Positions 16,487 through 25,520 are shown, counted from the stretch's first letter. The stretch: 64,000 nucleotides of DNA from Paenibacillus sp. SYP-B3998 (GCF_010820665.1 NZ_JAAIKC010000004.1:124001-188000), one strand, 5' to 3'. Translations and numbers: made by a program. The notes: a model not told the origin generated them from the sequence alone.

Positions 16487-17326
16487 TTGATCGAGATAAA
16501 GGGAGTTAGTAAAACCTTTGCGCAGCGGATAGGCGGCAATTATCAAGCGCTGGACGATATTTCTATGACGATTCATAAGGGGGAGTTTGTCTCCTTGCTT
16601 GGTCCTTCAGGTTGCGGAAAATCAACCGTTCTGAATCTGGTTGCGGGTTTCGATTCGCTTAGTCAAGGAACGATTGAGGTTAATGGGAAGAAAGTGACGG
16701 GACCTGGAGCGGACCGGGTCGTTGTTTTCCAAGAACACGGCTTGTTTCCATGGCTGACAGTACTGGATAACGTGGCTTTCGGGTTAAAGCAGAAAGGCAT
16801 TGGGAAGAAGGAGCGTCATGAGCTTGCGATGGAACAGATCAAGTCTGTGCATCTCAGTCGGTTCGCAGATCGCTATCCGCACGAGCTATCCGGAGGAATG
16901 AGACAACGGGCGGCGATTGCGCGAGCTTTGGCCATGGACCCTGAGATTCTGCTTATGGATGAGCCGTTTGCGGCTCTGGATGAGCAGACGCGCCTCATTT
17001 TGCATAAAGAGCTGGAGGAAATTTGGATGCGTACGCGTAAGACGATCCTCTTCATCACTCACAATATTCGCGAAGCTGTTATTCTTTCCGATCGAGTTCT
17101 GGTAATGTCCACACGCCCCGGCAAGATTAAGAAGGAATTTGTCGTGAAAGCTGCAAGACCTCGGGATAGTGCTGACTCGGTCTTGCATCATGTGGAGAAT
17201 TCAATTATGGATGCCCTTGCTGATGAGCTGGAGAAAGTGGTAAGGGAGGAGACTGGCGATGAGTACAGCATTAAGAAGAACGATTTTTCTGGCACTACTT
17301 CTGATAGCGTGGGAGGCGGGATTTAG
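16487..17326 (+). CDS. ssuB: ABC transporter ATPase, SsuB/TauB type
   Basis: The 279-residue ATPase has Walker A GPSGCGKST near residue 43, a QEHGLFPWLTVLDNV Q-loop typical of the nitrate/sulfonate/taurine group, signature LSGGMRQR and Walker B ILLMDEPFAALD. Start codon is TTG 16487 with GTGGAGGT correctly placed upstream. The last 22 residues (YSIKKNDF...) are encoded where the next gene already runs in another frame, a 68-base overlap; this tail lies beyond the normal family end. It should power uptake with the permease and lipoprotein that follow. Pyrimidine-precursor or nitrate transport by the same family cannot be excluded. Confidence 0.88.
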   Translation: MIEIKGVSKTFAQRIGGNYQALDDISMTIHKGEFVSLLGPSGCGKSTVLNLVAGFDSLSQGTIEVNGKKVTGPGADRVVVFQEHGLFPWLTVLDNVAFGLKQKGIGKKERHELAMEQIKSVHLSRFADRYPHELSGGMRQRAAIARALAMDPEILLMDEPFAALDEQTRLILHKELEEIWMRTRKTILFITHNIREAVILSDRVLVMSTRPGKIKKEFVVKAARPRDSADSVLHHVENSIMDALADELEKVVREETGDEYSIKKNDFSGTTSDSVGGGI

Positions 17327-18023
17327 AATTTTCGGATGGGGTTGGAAATTCCCCTCCGTTACTCAGACGGTGCAAGCCTTTTATGATGGAATTGTTCATG
17401 GAGAGCTTTTGATTGCTACGGTTGCTAGTATGGTTCGATTGTTGGTATCTTTCATTCTTTCTTTAGTTATTGGGACTACGCTAGGGTTCTTGTTCGCTCG
17501 CTATCGGCTTCTTGATGATACGATCGGTTTTGTTGTAGTTGCCCTGCAGACGATTCCGAGCATTGCTTGGCTTCCTTTCGCCATTATTTGGTTCGGTCTT
17601 AATGAAACGTCCGTAATCTTCATTACCACCTTGGGAGCAACATGGACGATGGCATTATCGAGCCGCACGGGGATTAAGAACATCCCCCCCATTTATTTGC
17701 GCGCCGCGCAGACGATGGGGACGGGCAATGGGTTAAACCTGTTCGTACAGGTGATGGTGCCAGCGGCATTCCCGCATTTGATCAATGGAGTCCGAACTGC
17801 TTGGGCGTTCGCTTGGCGAGCATTGGTGGCTGGAGAACTCATTGCCAAAGGTGCAGGGCTTGGACAACTGCTGCAGGATGGTCGCAATTTAGGAGATACT
17901 TCATTAATGCTCTGTATTGTCATCATTATCGCGGTATTAGGGACGGTGTCCGATCACTTCATTTTCAAAAAGCTAGAAGATAAAGTGCTGGAGCGCTACG
18001 GTCTCGCTGGCGCAAAATCATAA
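17259..18023 (+). CDS. ssuC: ABC transporter permease, SsuC/TauC type
   Basis: The 254-residue protein has six membrane spans and the conserved coupling loop around RAAQTMGTGNGLNLFVQVMVP (family EAA-like loop, about residues 147-168), then GVRTAWAFAWRALVAGELI. It is the membrane channel for the adjacent ATPase. ATG 17259 lies inside the ATPase gene, 68 bases before its end, and is supported by GGGAGGAG. Usual family length matches. The operon order ATPase, permease, lipoprotein is one of the common orders for this uptake group. Confidence 0.88.
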   Translation: MSTALRRTIFLALLLIAWEAGFRIFGWGWKFPSVTQTVQAFYDGIVHGELLIATVASMVRLLVSFILSLVIGTTLGFLFARYRLLDDTIGFVVVALQTIPSIAWLPFAIIWFGLNETSVIFITTLGATWTMALSSRTGIKNIPPIYLRAAQTMGTGNGLNLFVQVMVPAAFPHLINGVRTAWAFAWRALVAGELIAKGAGLGQLLQDGRNLGDTSLMLCIVIIIAVLGTVSDHFIFKKLEDKVLERYGLAGAKS

Positions 18024-18037
18024 CGGGAGAACAAATA

Positions 18038-19063
18038 ATGAGAAAACTAGCATGGATCATGACGGTACTCCTTCTGGCCTCCGTTATGCTGACCGCTTGT
18101 GAGGAAGCGCTTACTCTTTCTGGAAAAGCCAAGAAAGTACGGCTCGGTGTTTTTAAAAATGTGACACACGCAGCGGCTTATATCGCATTGGAGAAAGGAT
18201 ACTTCCGCCAGGCATGGGGCGAAGAGGTGGACATCGAAGTAACGGCCTTCGATAACGGCTCCGATCTGTCCATCGCTATGGCGACGGGAGATATTGATAT
18301 TGGCTTTGTTGGCCCAGGACCAGCAACGACCTTTTATCTTAAAAGTCAGAATTATCGTGTTGTCTCAGGTTCGAACAATGGTGGGGCCGTGCTTGTAGCC
18401 CGCAATGGAGCAGGAATTAACAGCGTGAAAGATTTAGTGGATAAAACAATCGCCATTCCGTCTAAAGGGAACACGAACGAGATTTCGTTACGCATGCTGC
18501 TGCAGCAGGAGAAACTGGGCGTGGGGAAAGGTACGGACAACGCTCATCTTATCGTGCGCGCCCCGTCGGATGCATTGATCTCCTTCCGCCAGCAAGAAAT
18601 TGACGCTACGCTCGTTCCCGAGCCCTGGGGTACACAGATCGAGAAGGCTGGTCTTGGTAAAGTAGTGGTGGATTGGCAAGGAATACCTCCCAATCATGGC
18701 GATTATCCCACAGTTATCATGGTGGCTAGCGATACGTTTATCCAGAAGCACAGGGATATGGTGAAGGGCGCGATAAAGGCCAACATGGAAGCTATTGTAT
18801 ACATCCAAAGCAGCCCCGATCAAGCTTACGACCTTATCAACAATCAACTGAAAAAATATAGTGGTAAAGGGATGGACAAAAGCTTGATCAAAGCCTCGCT
18901 GTCTCGCCTGAAACTGACCACGGATGTGGATGTAAAGGTGATGGAGGAGATGGCGAAAGTATCTATTGATGCCCGGTATATTAAGGGGATTAACAAAGAA
19001 GAGTTGGATCTTCATACATTCGTCGATTTGTCGATGCTTGAGGAAGTGAAGAGCAGAAAATAG
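18038..19063 (+). CDS. ssuA: Substrate-binding lipoprotein, SsuA/TauA type
   Basis: The 341-residue protein has a lipoprotein signal with lipobox LTAC (Cys21), then a NMT1/SsuA-like periplasmic-binding fold: VRLGVFKNVTHAAAYIALEKG at about residue 35-55, ATGDIDIGFVGPGPA, and PSDALISFRQQEIDATLVPEPWG. It delivers substrate to the permease encoded upstream; the DIDIGFVGPGPA loop is typical for aliphatic sulfonate and related binding proteins. Gene spacing is 14 bases and a strong terminator follows. No sulfur-metabolism gene is adjacent, so the substrate is uncertain. Confidence 0.86.
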   Translation: MRKLAWIMTVLLLASVMLTACEEALTLSGKAKKVRLGVFKNVTHAAAYIALEKGYFRQAWGEEVDIEVTAFDNGSDLSIAMATGDIDIGFVGPGPATTFYLKSQNYRVVSGSNNGGAVLVARNGAGINSVKDLVDKTIAIPSKGNTNEISLRMLLQQEKLGVGKGTDNAHLIVRAPSDALISFRQQEIDATLVPEPWGTQIEKAGLGKVVVDWQGIPPNHGDYPTVIMVASDTFIQKHRDMVKGAIKANMEAIVYIQSSPDQAYDLINNQLKKYSGKGMDKSLIKASLSRLKLTTDVDVKVMEEMAKVSIDARYIKGINKEELDLHTFVDLSMLEEVKSRK

Positions 19064-19106
19064 AAAAAAACACAACAAGCCTTGCCAGGCTTGTTGTGTT
19101 TTTTTG
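19064..19106. terminator. Bidirectional terminator
   Basis: AACACAACAAGCC pairs with GGCTTGTTGTGTT around a short loop, with runs of A before and seven T after. It serves the sulfonate operon and the converging bactofilin gene. Confidence 0.92.
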
Positions 19107-19109
19107 CAC

Positions 19110-19565
19110 CTAGTTTCCGCCAGAAACGACCTGCTGCTCGCTCTTTTGCTGTTTATGCGCCTTGGCATCGATGACGTTGCCTCCGCTGCTTGAACTCCGT
19201 TCACCTGCTGATACCATATTCATACTACTGCTGCCCTGGAAGATCCCGCCCTCTTGAATGATGAAGGAGCGTACTTCAATATTACCGACCAGTACGCCAG
19301 AATTAGTCACCACGAGCTTGCCTTTGGTGTAGATATTGCCTTTGACCTTGCCGGCAATTAACACATCTCGAGCGTGAATGTTGGACTGTACGACGGCGTT
19401 CTCACCTACGGTGATATCGCCCGCGCACTCGATATCGCCATTGAGTTGTCCTTCGATGCGAAGGCTGGCTTCGGAGATGATTTTACCATCGCAAATCGTG
19501 CCTTCACCGATTAACGTATCTGTTGTTTTGGCATTAATAGGTTTCGGATTGCTTCTTCCGAGCAT
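19110..19565 (-). CDS. Bactofilin (polymer-forming cytoskeletal protein), copy 1
   Basis: The 151-residue protein has the bactofilin core: TLIGEGTICDGKIISEASLRIEGQLNGDIE at about residues 17-46, then repeated turns of a right-handed beta-helix (GDITVGENAVVQSNIHARDVLIAGKVKGNI), ending in a flexible Ser/Gly/Gln tail from about 110. Bactofilins assemble into filaments without nucleotide and often position cell-wall enzymes. The ATG overlaps the stop of the M23 peptidase gene (TAATG), so the two are coupled. A second, similar pair lies at 37766-39201. Confidence 0.92.
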   Translation of the reverse strand: MLGRSNPKPINAKTTDTLIGEGTICDGKIISEASLRIEGQLNGDIECAGDITVGENAVVQSNIHARDVLIAGKVKGNIYTKGKLVVTNSGVLVGNIEVRSFIIQEGGIFQGSSSMNMVSAGERSSSSGGNVIDAKAHKQQKSEQQVVSGGN

Positions 19566-20575
19566 TAAGGTTCATCCTTTCTATCATTAATGAGATAAGG
19601 GGAGGGGTCGATCTGAATGCCGTTCCTGTGAACTTCGTAATGAAGATGGGTTCCCGTGCTTCGACCTGTCGTACCCATCAGGCCGATCTTTTGCCCTTTC
19701 GATACTGATTCTCCGCGTTTGACGAGTATTTTATTCAGATGCATGTATTCGGTCTGCAACCCGCGCGTATGGTCAACGATAATATGGTTGCCATGCTGAT
19801 CGTCATAGCTGGCCTCCATCACTTTACCGGCTGCGGTCACGTACACGGAGTCATTCAATTCGCCATCGAGATCCAGCCCTGCATGCATGCTGGGTTTCTG
19901 GGTGAAGGGGTCTCTCCTTACGCCGAATCCGGAAGTTATGCTGTGTGTCACGGTAGGCCAAAGCGTTGGTGTAATTTTGCGAAGCCGCTCGGCTTCTTGT
20001 AGTCGAGCTTCTGATTCGTTCAAGTCGGCAAGAAGCGAATTAATATCCCCGACTAGTGAAGTCAATCCTTGCTTGGTATGCGTGACGAGCTGAGAAACCT
20101 CCTGCGAAGTGACAGGGACCTCTGCGCCTCCGACGTCGGGAATGACATCTGAAGACAAAGCATGACTTGAATCCGTTAAGCCCGCGCTTGTTTTGCTTGT
20201 CCCGCCAGCTTGGCTCATTAATTGAATGACATGATCCAATTTTTTGATTTCTTCCAATTTCGCTTTGAATTCACCTGCTTGCTGTGACAAGTCAATCAAA
20301 TTAGTTTGAAGCTGTTCGAGTTCGCTATTTTTAAGTGTAATTTGATTAACCAATTGGCGCTCTTGTCCATTAAACGATTGCTGCATCGTACTTTTCGTTT
20401 TATGGAAGTAAGTGTTCATCAAGTAAATCGTGGCAAAAAAACCAATTAGCACGAGCAGGATCACGCTGGGCACAACATACAGACTGCTGTGTGGAAGCTT
20501 GATTCTTACGGTTCGGCGGTTAGCGCCCGGAATGATCATTAAGGTGAATTCCTTTTTACCCCATATGAACTTCAA
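19565..20575 (-). CDS. Membrane-anchored M23 peptidase, copy 1
   Basis: The 336-residue protein has a short cytoplasmic start, one membrane helix at about residues 33-53, a coiled coil (roughly 60-115), a linker, and a LytM-type M23 domain with HAGLDLDGE (first His-Asp zinc ligands), TEYMHLNKIL and the HLHYEV motif. It cuts cross-links in peptidoglycan outside the membrane. TTG 20575 is the start: AAGGAAGAGG precedes it and the resulting MKFIWGKKEFTLMIIP matches MKLKWTTKKLTLVIIP of copy 2. It is coupled to the bactofilin gene that follows. Confidence 0.9.
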   Translation of the reverse strand: MKFIWGKKEFTLMIIPGANRRTVRIKLPHSSLYVVPSVILLVLIGFFATIYLMNTYFHKTKSTMQQSFNGQERQLVNQITLKNSELEQLQTNLIDLSQQAGEFKAKLEEIKKLDHVIQLMSQAGGTSKTSAGLTDSSHALSSDVIPDVGGAEVPVTSQEVSQLVTHTKQGLTSLVGDINSLLADLNESEARLQEAERLRKITPTLWPTVTHSITSGFGVRRDPFTQKPSMHAGLDLDGELNDSVYVTAAGKVMEASYDDQHGNHIIVDHTRGLQTEYMHLNKILVKRGESVSKGQKIGLMGTTGRSTGTHLHYEVHRNGIQIDPSPYLINDRKDEP

Positions 20576-20840
20576 ACGATCCTCTTCCTTTCCGTAACAA
20601 AGTCCCCCTCCTTGATTCGATTGTATTCGTCAATTGTGTGTGTCATGACTATTTTATTTGGACAAATGGAAGAGTTAGGCTTACTAGAAGGTTATAGAGG
20701 ATGTTTTTTTGTTGGGCATACTTAGCTAGCTGCGGAACATTTTATGGTAAACAGACGGATTGTCCTCAACTTTTTAAAAGCTGGTTACGTCTATGGTGTA
20801 GAAGGTTAATGATCAATAGAAAGGATAGGTGTTATAAAAG

Positions 20841-22040
20841 ATGATTAGAAAATCGATTACACTTATTGCCTTATCAATAGTCGTGATTACTGGTTGTCAG
20901 CAATCGTCAGGAACGACCAGCGGGGCGGCAACTTCAATAGACGTGCCAAGGTCGGAGGCAACCCCAACGGCTCAGCCAACAACATCTGTAACGACACCTA
21001 CTCCGACGGTGCAAGCAGGATCGGGAAAAACGAGTGAAACGCCATCGAAGGCTATAATGAATACTGTAACGGCTGTTCGGCTTGCTGATGCCAAATCGGG
21101 TTGGATAGGTGGTAAAGGCTGGATCGCTCGGACGGATGATGGAGGCGCCAGATGGCAGGTTCAATACGAAGGAGTCGGTGATGTGAAACAATTGTTCGCC
21201 CTGAACGGGAAGGAAGCTTGGGCGGAGGTAGGCGACGAAGCTAAGCTCTTGGGAACAACGGATGGCGGCAAGCATTGGGCTGTCGTAGGTAAGGCGCCGA
21301 ATGCCGCATTCCTTCACTTCGTAACGAAGCAAGAAGCCTATAGTGGCAATGCAAAGAGCGTAGACGGCGGTAAGAGCTGGACGACTTTGAAGATACCCGA
21401 CGGAATTACGGGAGATGCGTATTTCCATGATAAAGATAATGGTTGGGTCGTTAAGCAGGTCAATGATACGATTGAAGTGGAGCGGACGCAGGATGGGGGT
21501 AAAACCTGGCATTCCGTCATGACACGCAAAACAGCTGCTTCTCTGACAGGAGCGATCATTCGCTCCGCAGGCGTCAATGATGCATGGATTGAATTAATTG
21601 GGGATTCGGGTATGACACAAACCTCGTACTCCTTATTTCATACGATGGATGGGGGAAAGACCTGGCAAACGGTCCTCGCGAACAGTACAGCGGGTGGCGG
21701 ACCTGCACCAGGCATTGCAGCGGATGATAACAAGGGACCTAAGAATACGGGAACAAAGCCCGGGCCTTTGTACGTCGTCAATCCAGAGGTAGCCTTCATG
21801 GGAGGGCAATGTCCGAGCTGTGATAAGCCAAGCTCCGTCGGTTGGACGAAGGATGGCGGTAAGACATGGGTGAACGGAAAGGAATCGTTCACTGGGTACG
21901 GCGAGGTACTTCTCGCTATGGCGGATACGGGGAAGGGGTGGCTGGTGACGAATGACACCATACAGCCATCTGTGATGTACACCACTAGTAATGGTGGCGT
22001 CAATTGGAACAAGGCGCATACTTTCGATACACCGAAGTGA
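20841..22040 (+). CDS. YCF48/BNR-repeat lipoprotein
   Basis: The 399-residue product is a lipoprotein (lipobox ITGC, Cys19) with a Thr/Ser/Pro-rich linker up to about residue 65, followed by a beta-propeller-like domain built from repeats of the type TDDGGARW, TTDGGKHW, SVDGGKSW, TQDGGKTW, TMDGGKTW, TKDGGKTW. These Asp-box repeats are typical of YCF48/sialidase-like propellers. A CPSC pair (around residue 313) may bind metal or form a disulfide. The role is unknown; similar lipoproteins are common in Paenibacillus. Start ATG has an AAAGGATAGG site upstream. Confidence 0.82.
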   Translation: MIRKSITLIALSIVVITGCQQSSGTTSGAATSIDVPRSEATPTAQPTTSVTTPTPTVQAGSGKTSETPSKAIMNTVTAVRLADAKSGWIGGKGWIARTDDGGARWQVQYEGVGDVKQLFALNGKEAWAEVGDEAKLLGTTDGGKHWAVVGKAPNAAFLHFVTKQEAYSGNAKSVDGGKSWTTLKIPDGITGDAYFHDKDNGWVVKQVNDTIEVERTQDGGKTWHSVMTRKTAASLTGAIIRSAGVNDAWIELIGDSGMTQTSYSLFHTMDGGKTWQTVLANSTAGGGPAPGIAADDNKGPKNTGTKPGPLYVVNPEVAFMGGQCPSCDKPSSVGWTKDGGKTWVNGKESFTGYGEVLLAMADTGKGWLVTNDTIQPSVMYTTSNGGVNWNKAHTFDTPK

Positions 22041-22041
22041 T

Positions 22042-22088
22042 AAGAGGCCGTGCTTCAGCGCGTTATGCGTTTGAAAGCACGGCCTCTT
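22042..22088 (+). terminator. Terminator after the YCF48-like gene
   Basis: AGAGGCCGTGCTTTCA-type stem (AGAGGCCGTGCTT and AAGCACGGCCTCT) encloses a 19-base loop and is followed by TGTGG, a poor T run. The long stem still makes it a likely stop. Confidence 0.65.
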
Positions 22089-22134
22089 GTGGTCCAAGGG
22101 AAACGGTTAATTGGTTGATGGATTATTACAGGCT

Positions 22135-22650
22135 TTACTTCGGCAGCTCCCCACTGCCATTGCCTCCGTTTCCTCCATTTCCTCCATTTCCTCCATTCCC
22201 GGAACCACTATTACCGTTAAAGAACGTATCCGTCAGCGCCCGAATTTTCTCCATAAATTTTCCATAGCCGTAGCCTGTTAGGAACGCGACACTGATGCGC
22301 GCGGCCATAGAATCCCCTACCTGCAGCAGCAGAATGCCGCTTTCGAATAATACAATGGTCACAATCGCCGATCCAAAGCATAGGATGGGGCGCATCAAAT
22401 ACCAGTAGACCCACTGTGACGTAAGGTCATGGTAATGCTCATGAAACATACGCAGTCCGTATAGTGCTCCGCCAAGTGCTCCCGCGAAACCAAAAGTTGC
22501 GTAATCGTGATAGAGATTCAGATCAACACCAAGTAACTTCCCATGTAAAGTATCACTGCCCAGCATGGCCATCATCCACAGGCTGCCGATGAACCATATA
22601 AGTAAATAGGCGAAAATGGACTGTTTACCGAATCGTTGAAGTGGCTCCAT
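22135..22650 (-). CDS. Membrane protein of unknown function with Gly/Asn repeat tail
   Basis: The 171-residue product has four hydrophobic spans (for example FAYLLIWFIGSLWMMAML, ATFGFAGALGGALYGL, ILCFGSAIVTIVLF) and ends in a tail of repeated Gly-Gly-Asn. I do not recognise the membrane part. ATG 22650 is preferred over TTG 22656 because AAGGCGG on the minus strand is 9 bases before it. The gene lies downstream of a glycolipid glucosyltransferase with only 24 bases between them, so co-transcription is likely and a role at the membrane or envelope is plausible. Confidence 0.65.
   Translation of the reverse strand: MEPLQRFGKQSIFAYLLIWFIGSLWMMAMLGSDTLHGKLLGVDLNLYHDYATFGFAGALGGALYGLRMFHEHYHDLTSQWVYWYLMRPILCFGSAIVTIVLFESGILLLQVGDSMAARISVAFLTGYGYGKFMEKIRALTDTFFNGNSGSGNGGNGGNGGNGGNGSGELPK
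22162..22197 (-). repeat. Four 9-base tandem repeats encoding Gly-Gly-Asn
   Basis: On the plus strand the units read GCCTCCGTT, TCCTCCATT, TCCTCCATT, TCCTCCATT. They encode the repeated Gly-Asn-Gly tail of the membrane protein and could vary in number. Confidence 0.85.
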
Positions 22651-22674
22651 AAACAAACACCGCCTTACATATGG

Positions 22675-23847
22675 TTAATACCATTGTATGATCGGTGTTT
22701 TTGTTGATGACTGTATATAAGGACGCTTGTCCGATAGCTTTAAATATTGGATGATCGCCGATGAGCAATCTTGAGCGCAAAACTTCTGATTGCTGCGAAT
22801 ATCAGATCTACGCTTCAGAAGCTCCGGATATTGTTCGAGCAGAAGTTTGAACCAATGATCGATCATTTCCATGGACGTTATCATCTGACCATAACCTTGC
22901 TCTTGAAAGTACTCGCAATTCTTTTCTTCTTGTCCCGGAATCGCACTATAGAACAACATGGGGATGCCTTTGGCCATCGCCTCGGTGCAGGTCATCCCAC
23001 CGGGTTTGGTAATCAGCAGGTCCGACACATCCATTAGCTTGTTGATTTCACGGGTGAAACCTATGAGATGAACGTTGGGATGCCTGAACACTTCTTCCTC
23101 TAACAGCTGGTGACGAGCCTTCTCGTTAGTGCCTAGGCAGATTAGCAGTTGGACTTTCTCGCTCCAGGTCGCGATATAAGTGAGAAGCTCTTCTTTCTTA
23201 AAGACGCCCCAGCCTCCGCCCATTACCATGACTGTAGGCATCGGCTTTAACCCGAATTCATTGCGAATTTGCTCCTTGTTATGCTGCCGTCTGAAGTTCG
23301 GATGAACAGGAATACCTGTTACTTCCACATGGGTTTCTGGAACACCATGCTTAAGTAACCGCTCACGGACAGCAGGCGTTGAAACCAAATACTTATCAAC
23401 AGCGGGATCAATCCACGTACCGTGCACATCGTAATCCGTAATGACCGTAAAGAGCGGCACCGAAAGTCCGGCGCGTTTCAAACGGGATACAATAATGCTC
23501 GGAAATGGATGGGTGCAAACGATGATATCCGGTTTAAGCTGCTTAATAACGGCTTTGGTCTGCGCATAGAAAATGCGGTGTAAAACAAGACCTGCCATGC
23601 GGTTGAGCGATTTCTTGTACTGATTTCGGTAAAGCATACCATAAAGTTTGGGTTGTGAAGTAACCGTGCGGCGGTATGCCGAAAAGACCCAAGGAGCTAA
23701 GGTAGGATGCAAAAAAGCGCCAAGCTCAATCACGCGCGTGATAATCTCAGATGAATGTTGTCTGAGATCAACAGATAACGCGTGTGCCGCTTGCGTATGA
23801 CCTTTCCCAAAGCCCTCGGATAAGAGCAGAATCCGTTTTTTTCGCAA
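22675..23847 (-). CDS. MGDG-synthase-like glycosyltransferase (diacylglycerol glucosyltransferase type)
   Basis: The 390-residue protein has the N-terminal MGDG synthase domain (LLLSEGFGKGHTQAAHAL; FPSIIVSRLKRAG; TDYDVHGTWIDP) and a GT28-type C-terminal domain with VMGGGWGVFKKEEL and the sugar-nucleotide loop LITKPGGMTCTEAMAKGIPMLF. It should transfer a sugar from a UDP-sugar to diacylglycerol in the membrane, like UgtP. TTG 23847 is the likely start because AAAGGTGAG lies just upstream of it, whereas ATG 23874 has no ribosome site. UgtP proteins also link nutrition with cell division in B. subtilis, but that cannot be inferred here. Confidence 0.85.
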   Translation of the reverse strand: MRKKRILLLSEGFGKGHTQAAHALSVDLRQHSSEIITRVIELGAFLHPTLAPWVFSAYRRTVTSQPKLYGMLYRNQYKKSLNRMAGLVLHRIFYAQTKAVIKQLKPDIIVCTHPFPSIIVSRLKRAGLSVPLFTVITDYDVHGTWIDPAVDKYLVSTPAVRERLLKHGVPETHVEVTGIPVHPNFRRQHNKEQIRNEFGLKPMPTVMVMGGGWGVFKKEELLTYIATWSEKVQLLICLGTNEKARHQLLEEEVFRHPNVHLIGFTREINKLMDVSDLLITKPGGMTCTEAMAKGIPMLFYSAIPGQEEKNCEYFQEQGYGQMITSMEMIDHWFKLLLEQYPELLKRRSDIRSNQKFCAQDCSSAIIQYLKLSDKRPYIQSSTKTPIIQWY

Positions 23848-23911
23848 GGAACTCACCTTTCTTTTTACAACCATATATAGAGAATGGACGCTAATGCCAG
23901 TCCTCTTCCCT

Positions 23912-24493
23912 TCATTTTACAGTGGATGCTGACTTTTGTCTCGAAGCATAGCATTTACGACACACGGGTACGTAGCTTTCATTACCGCCGATTTGAATTT
24001 GTTCGCCGTGGAATATAGGTTCTCCGTCCTTGCAGCGCATGTTCATAATCGCTTTCTTATCGCAATACCAACAGACCGTTTTAATTTCTTCGATCGTATC
24101 CGCGAAAGCGATAAGCGCTGTGCTGCCTTCAAACAGCTGTCCCATGAAATCGGCTCTAAGTCCGTAAGCGATGACGGGAATGTTCAGATGATCTACGATT
24201 TCGATCAGTTGTCCAACTTGGCTTTTATTCAAAAACTGTGCTTCATCGACTAAAATGCAGTTTGGTTGCTCCGCACGCGTCAATTCGATCATATCAAGCT
24301 TATCGTCTACGACGATGGCGCTCTTTTGCATACCAATGCGGGAAACGACCTTCCCAACACCGAAACGGTCATCCACGACTGGCGTCAAGAGAAGAACTTT
24401 CTTCCCTTGTTCTTCGTAATTGTGTGCGACACGCAGTACTTCAATCGACTTGCCGCTGTTCATCGTGCCATAACGGAAATATAATTTTGCCAA
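23912..24493 (-). CDS. tdk: Thymidine kinase
   Basis: The 193-residue enzyme phosphorylates thymidine in the salvage pathway. It has the P-loop FRYGTMNSGKS at residues 6-16, the DEAQF motif (CILVDEAQFL), the lasso-like segment with the substrate loop, and four zinc cysteines (CWYC and CRKC). TTG 24493 gives the standard start with MAKLYFRYGTM and is preceded by AGAGAGGA; the frame extends upstream without support. The gene lies between the HD phosphohydrolase and a glycosyltransferase on the same strand. Confidence 0.94.
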   Translation of the reverse strand: MAKLYFRYGTMNSGKSIEVLRVAHNYEEQGKKVLLLTPVVDDRFGVGKVVSRIGMQKSAIVVDDKLDMIELTRAEQPNCILVDEAQFLNKSQVGQLIEIVDHLNIPVIAYGLRADFMGQLFEGSTALIAFADTIEEIKTVCWYCDKKAIMNMRCKDGEPIFHGEQIQIGGNESYVPVCRKCYASRQKSASTVK

Positions 24494-24542
24494 ACCGGGC
24501 CAGTCCTCTCTGCGGGTGTATGATAAATGAAAAGGAAAGATT

Positions 24543-25520
24543 TTAAATGGTAAAAAAGTAGGTAGCTGCCATTGTATCCAACTCGGAAAGCTTGACTGCG
24601 GCACTAAAGCTCGTTTCAGAAGCAAGTTTATCGCCGATAAGCGGCTGCTTTTTGTAAAGCTTACCGATATGTACTTGGATGCTTCCCGGGATAGGCTCCT
24701 TCGTAATAAGAATGCGATGCGGCTCGTACATTAATACGTTCATAATGTCTCTTGCTGTCGCGCTGCTGCTTTGCAGAAGCGCTTGAATCAACTCATGGTC
24801 GAGAAGCGCCGGGATGCGTTCTAACATGCCTGTATGCGCCTTACAATGATGAGAAACCGCTTTGGCTAGGAGCGCATCCATCGCCAGAAATTGCGGCTGC
24901 AGAAAGATACGATGATCTTCGACGACAGTGTGGATGAGCGCAAGAGCCGTATCTTCATCTGTTTCCAGAAAATGACCGCGAAAACGAAGCCTTCTCACCA
25001 GTTCTGATGGCAGTAGCTCATGCTGGCCTGCGTGATAGGTGTCTCTAAGAAAGCTATCTAAGTGATCTAATCCCATAAGGGGCGTTTTGTTCGTTAATGG
25101 ACTATCTTGATCTAGAATAGACACGATCGCGGCTGGAGAAATCCCATGTTTATTCAGAATATCCGGAATAGTTCCTGTTAGAATTAATTGCTCTGTACGC
25201 TTATGATGGTCGTAACCTAGTGTTCGCTCTACCGCATGGGAGAAGGGTAAATGTCCGATGTCGTGTAGAAGCGCCGAGACTCTAAGCAGCGGTTCATCTG
25301 GGAAAAAATAAGCCGCGAGTGACCACACACCGACCGTGTGCTCGTAACGAGAATGAGTCATAGGTGAAAAAAGCGCCGAAGCGCCGAAGTGATGAAGAAA
25401 CTTCAAACGGCGTACCGGCTGCGACCGGAAAAGCTCAACTTCAACCGGAAGAGCTGTTTGATGCCATTGGTATAACGGCTCCCATATCGTTCCGGCGGAA
25501 AAAGTATGCTGTATACTCAA
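24543..25520 (-). CDS. HD-domain phosphohydrolase (dNTPase/SAMHD1-like)
   Basis: The 325-residue protein has the expanded HD fold of dGTPase/SAMHD1-like proteins: RRLKFLHHFGA, FSPMTHSRYEHTVGVWSLA, then LLHDIGHLPFSHAVE with the HD pair, and DHLDSFLRD supplying the last acid. Relatives hydrolyse deoxynucleoside triphosphates, which would fit its place just upstream of thymidine kinase. AGGAGG precedes ATG 25520. Two copies of GCTATCAT, one in a perfect 7-1-7 dyad, lie 55-95 bases upstream. Confidence 0.85.
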   Translation of the reverse strand: MSIQHTFSAGTIWEPLYQWHQTALPVEVELFRSQPVRRLKFLHHFGASALFSPMTHSRYEHTVGVWSLAAYFFPDEPLLRVSALLHDIGHLPFSHAVERTLGYDHHKRTEQLILTGTIPDILNKHGISPAAIVSILDQDSPLTNKTPLMGLDHLDSFLRDTYHAGQHELLPSELVRRLRFRGHFLETDEDTALALIHTVVEDHRIFLQPQFLAMDALLAKAVSHHCKAHTGMLERIPALLDHELIQALLQSSSATARDIMNVLMYEPHRILITKEPIPGSIQVHIGKLYKKQPLIGDKLASETSFSAAVKLSELDTMAATYFFTI

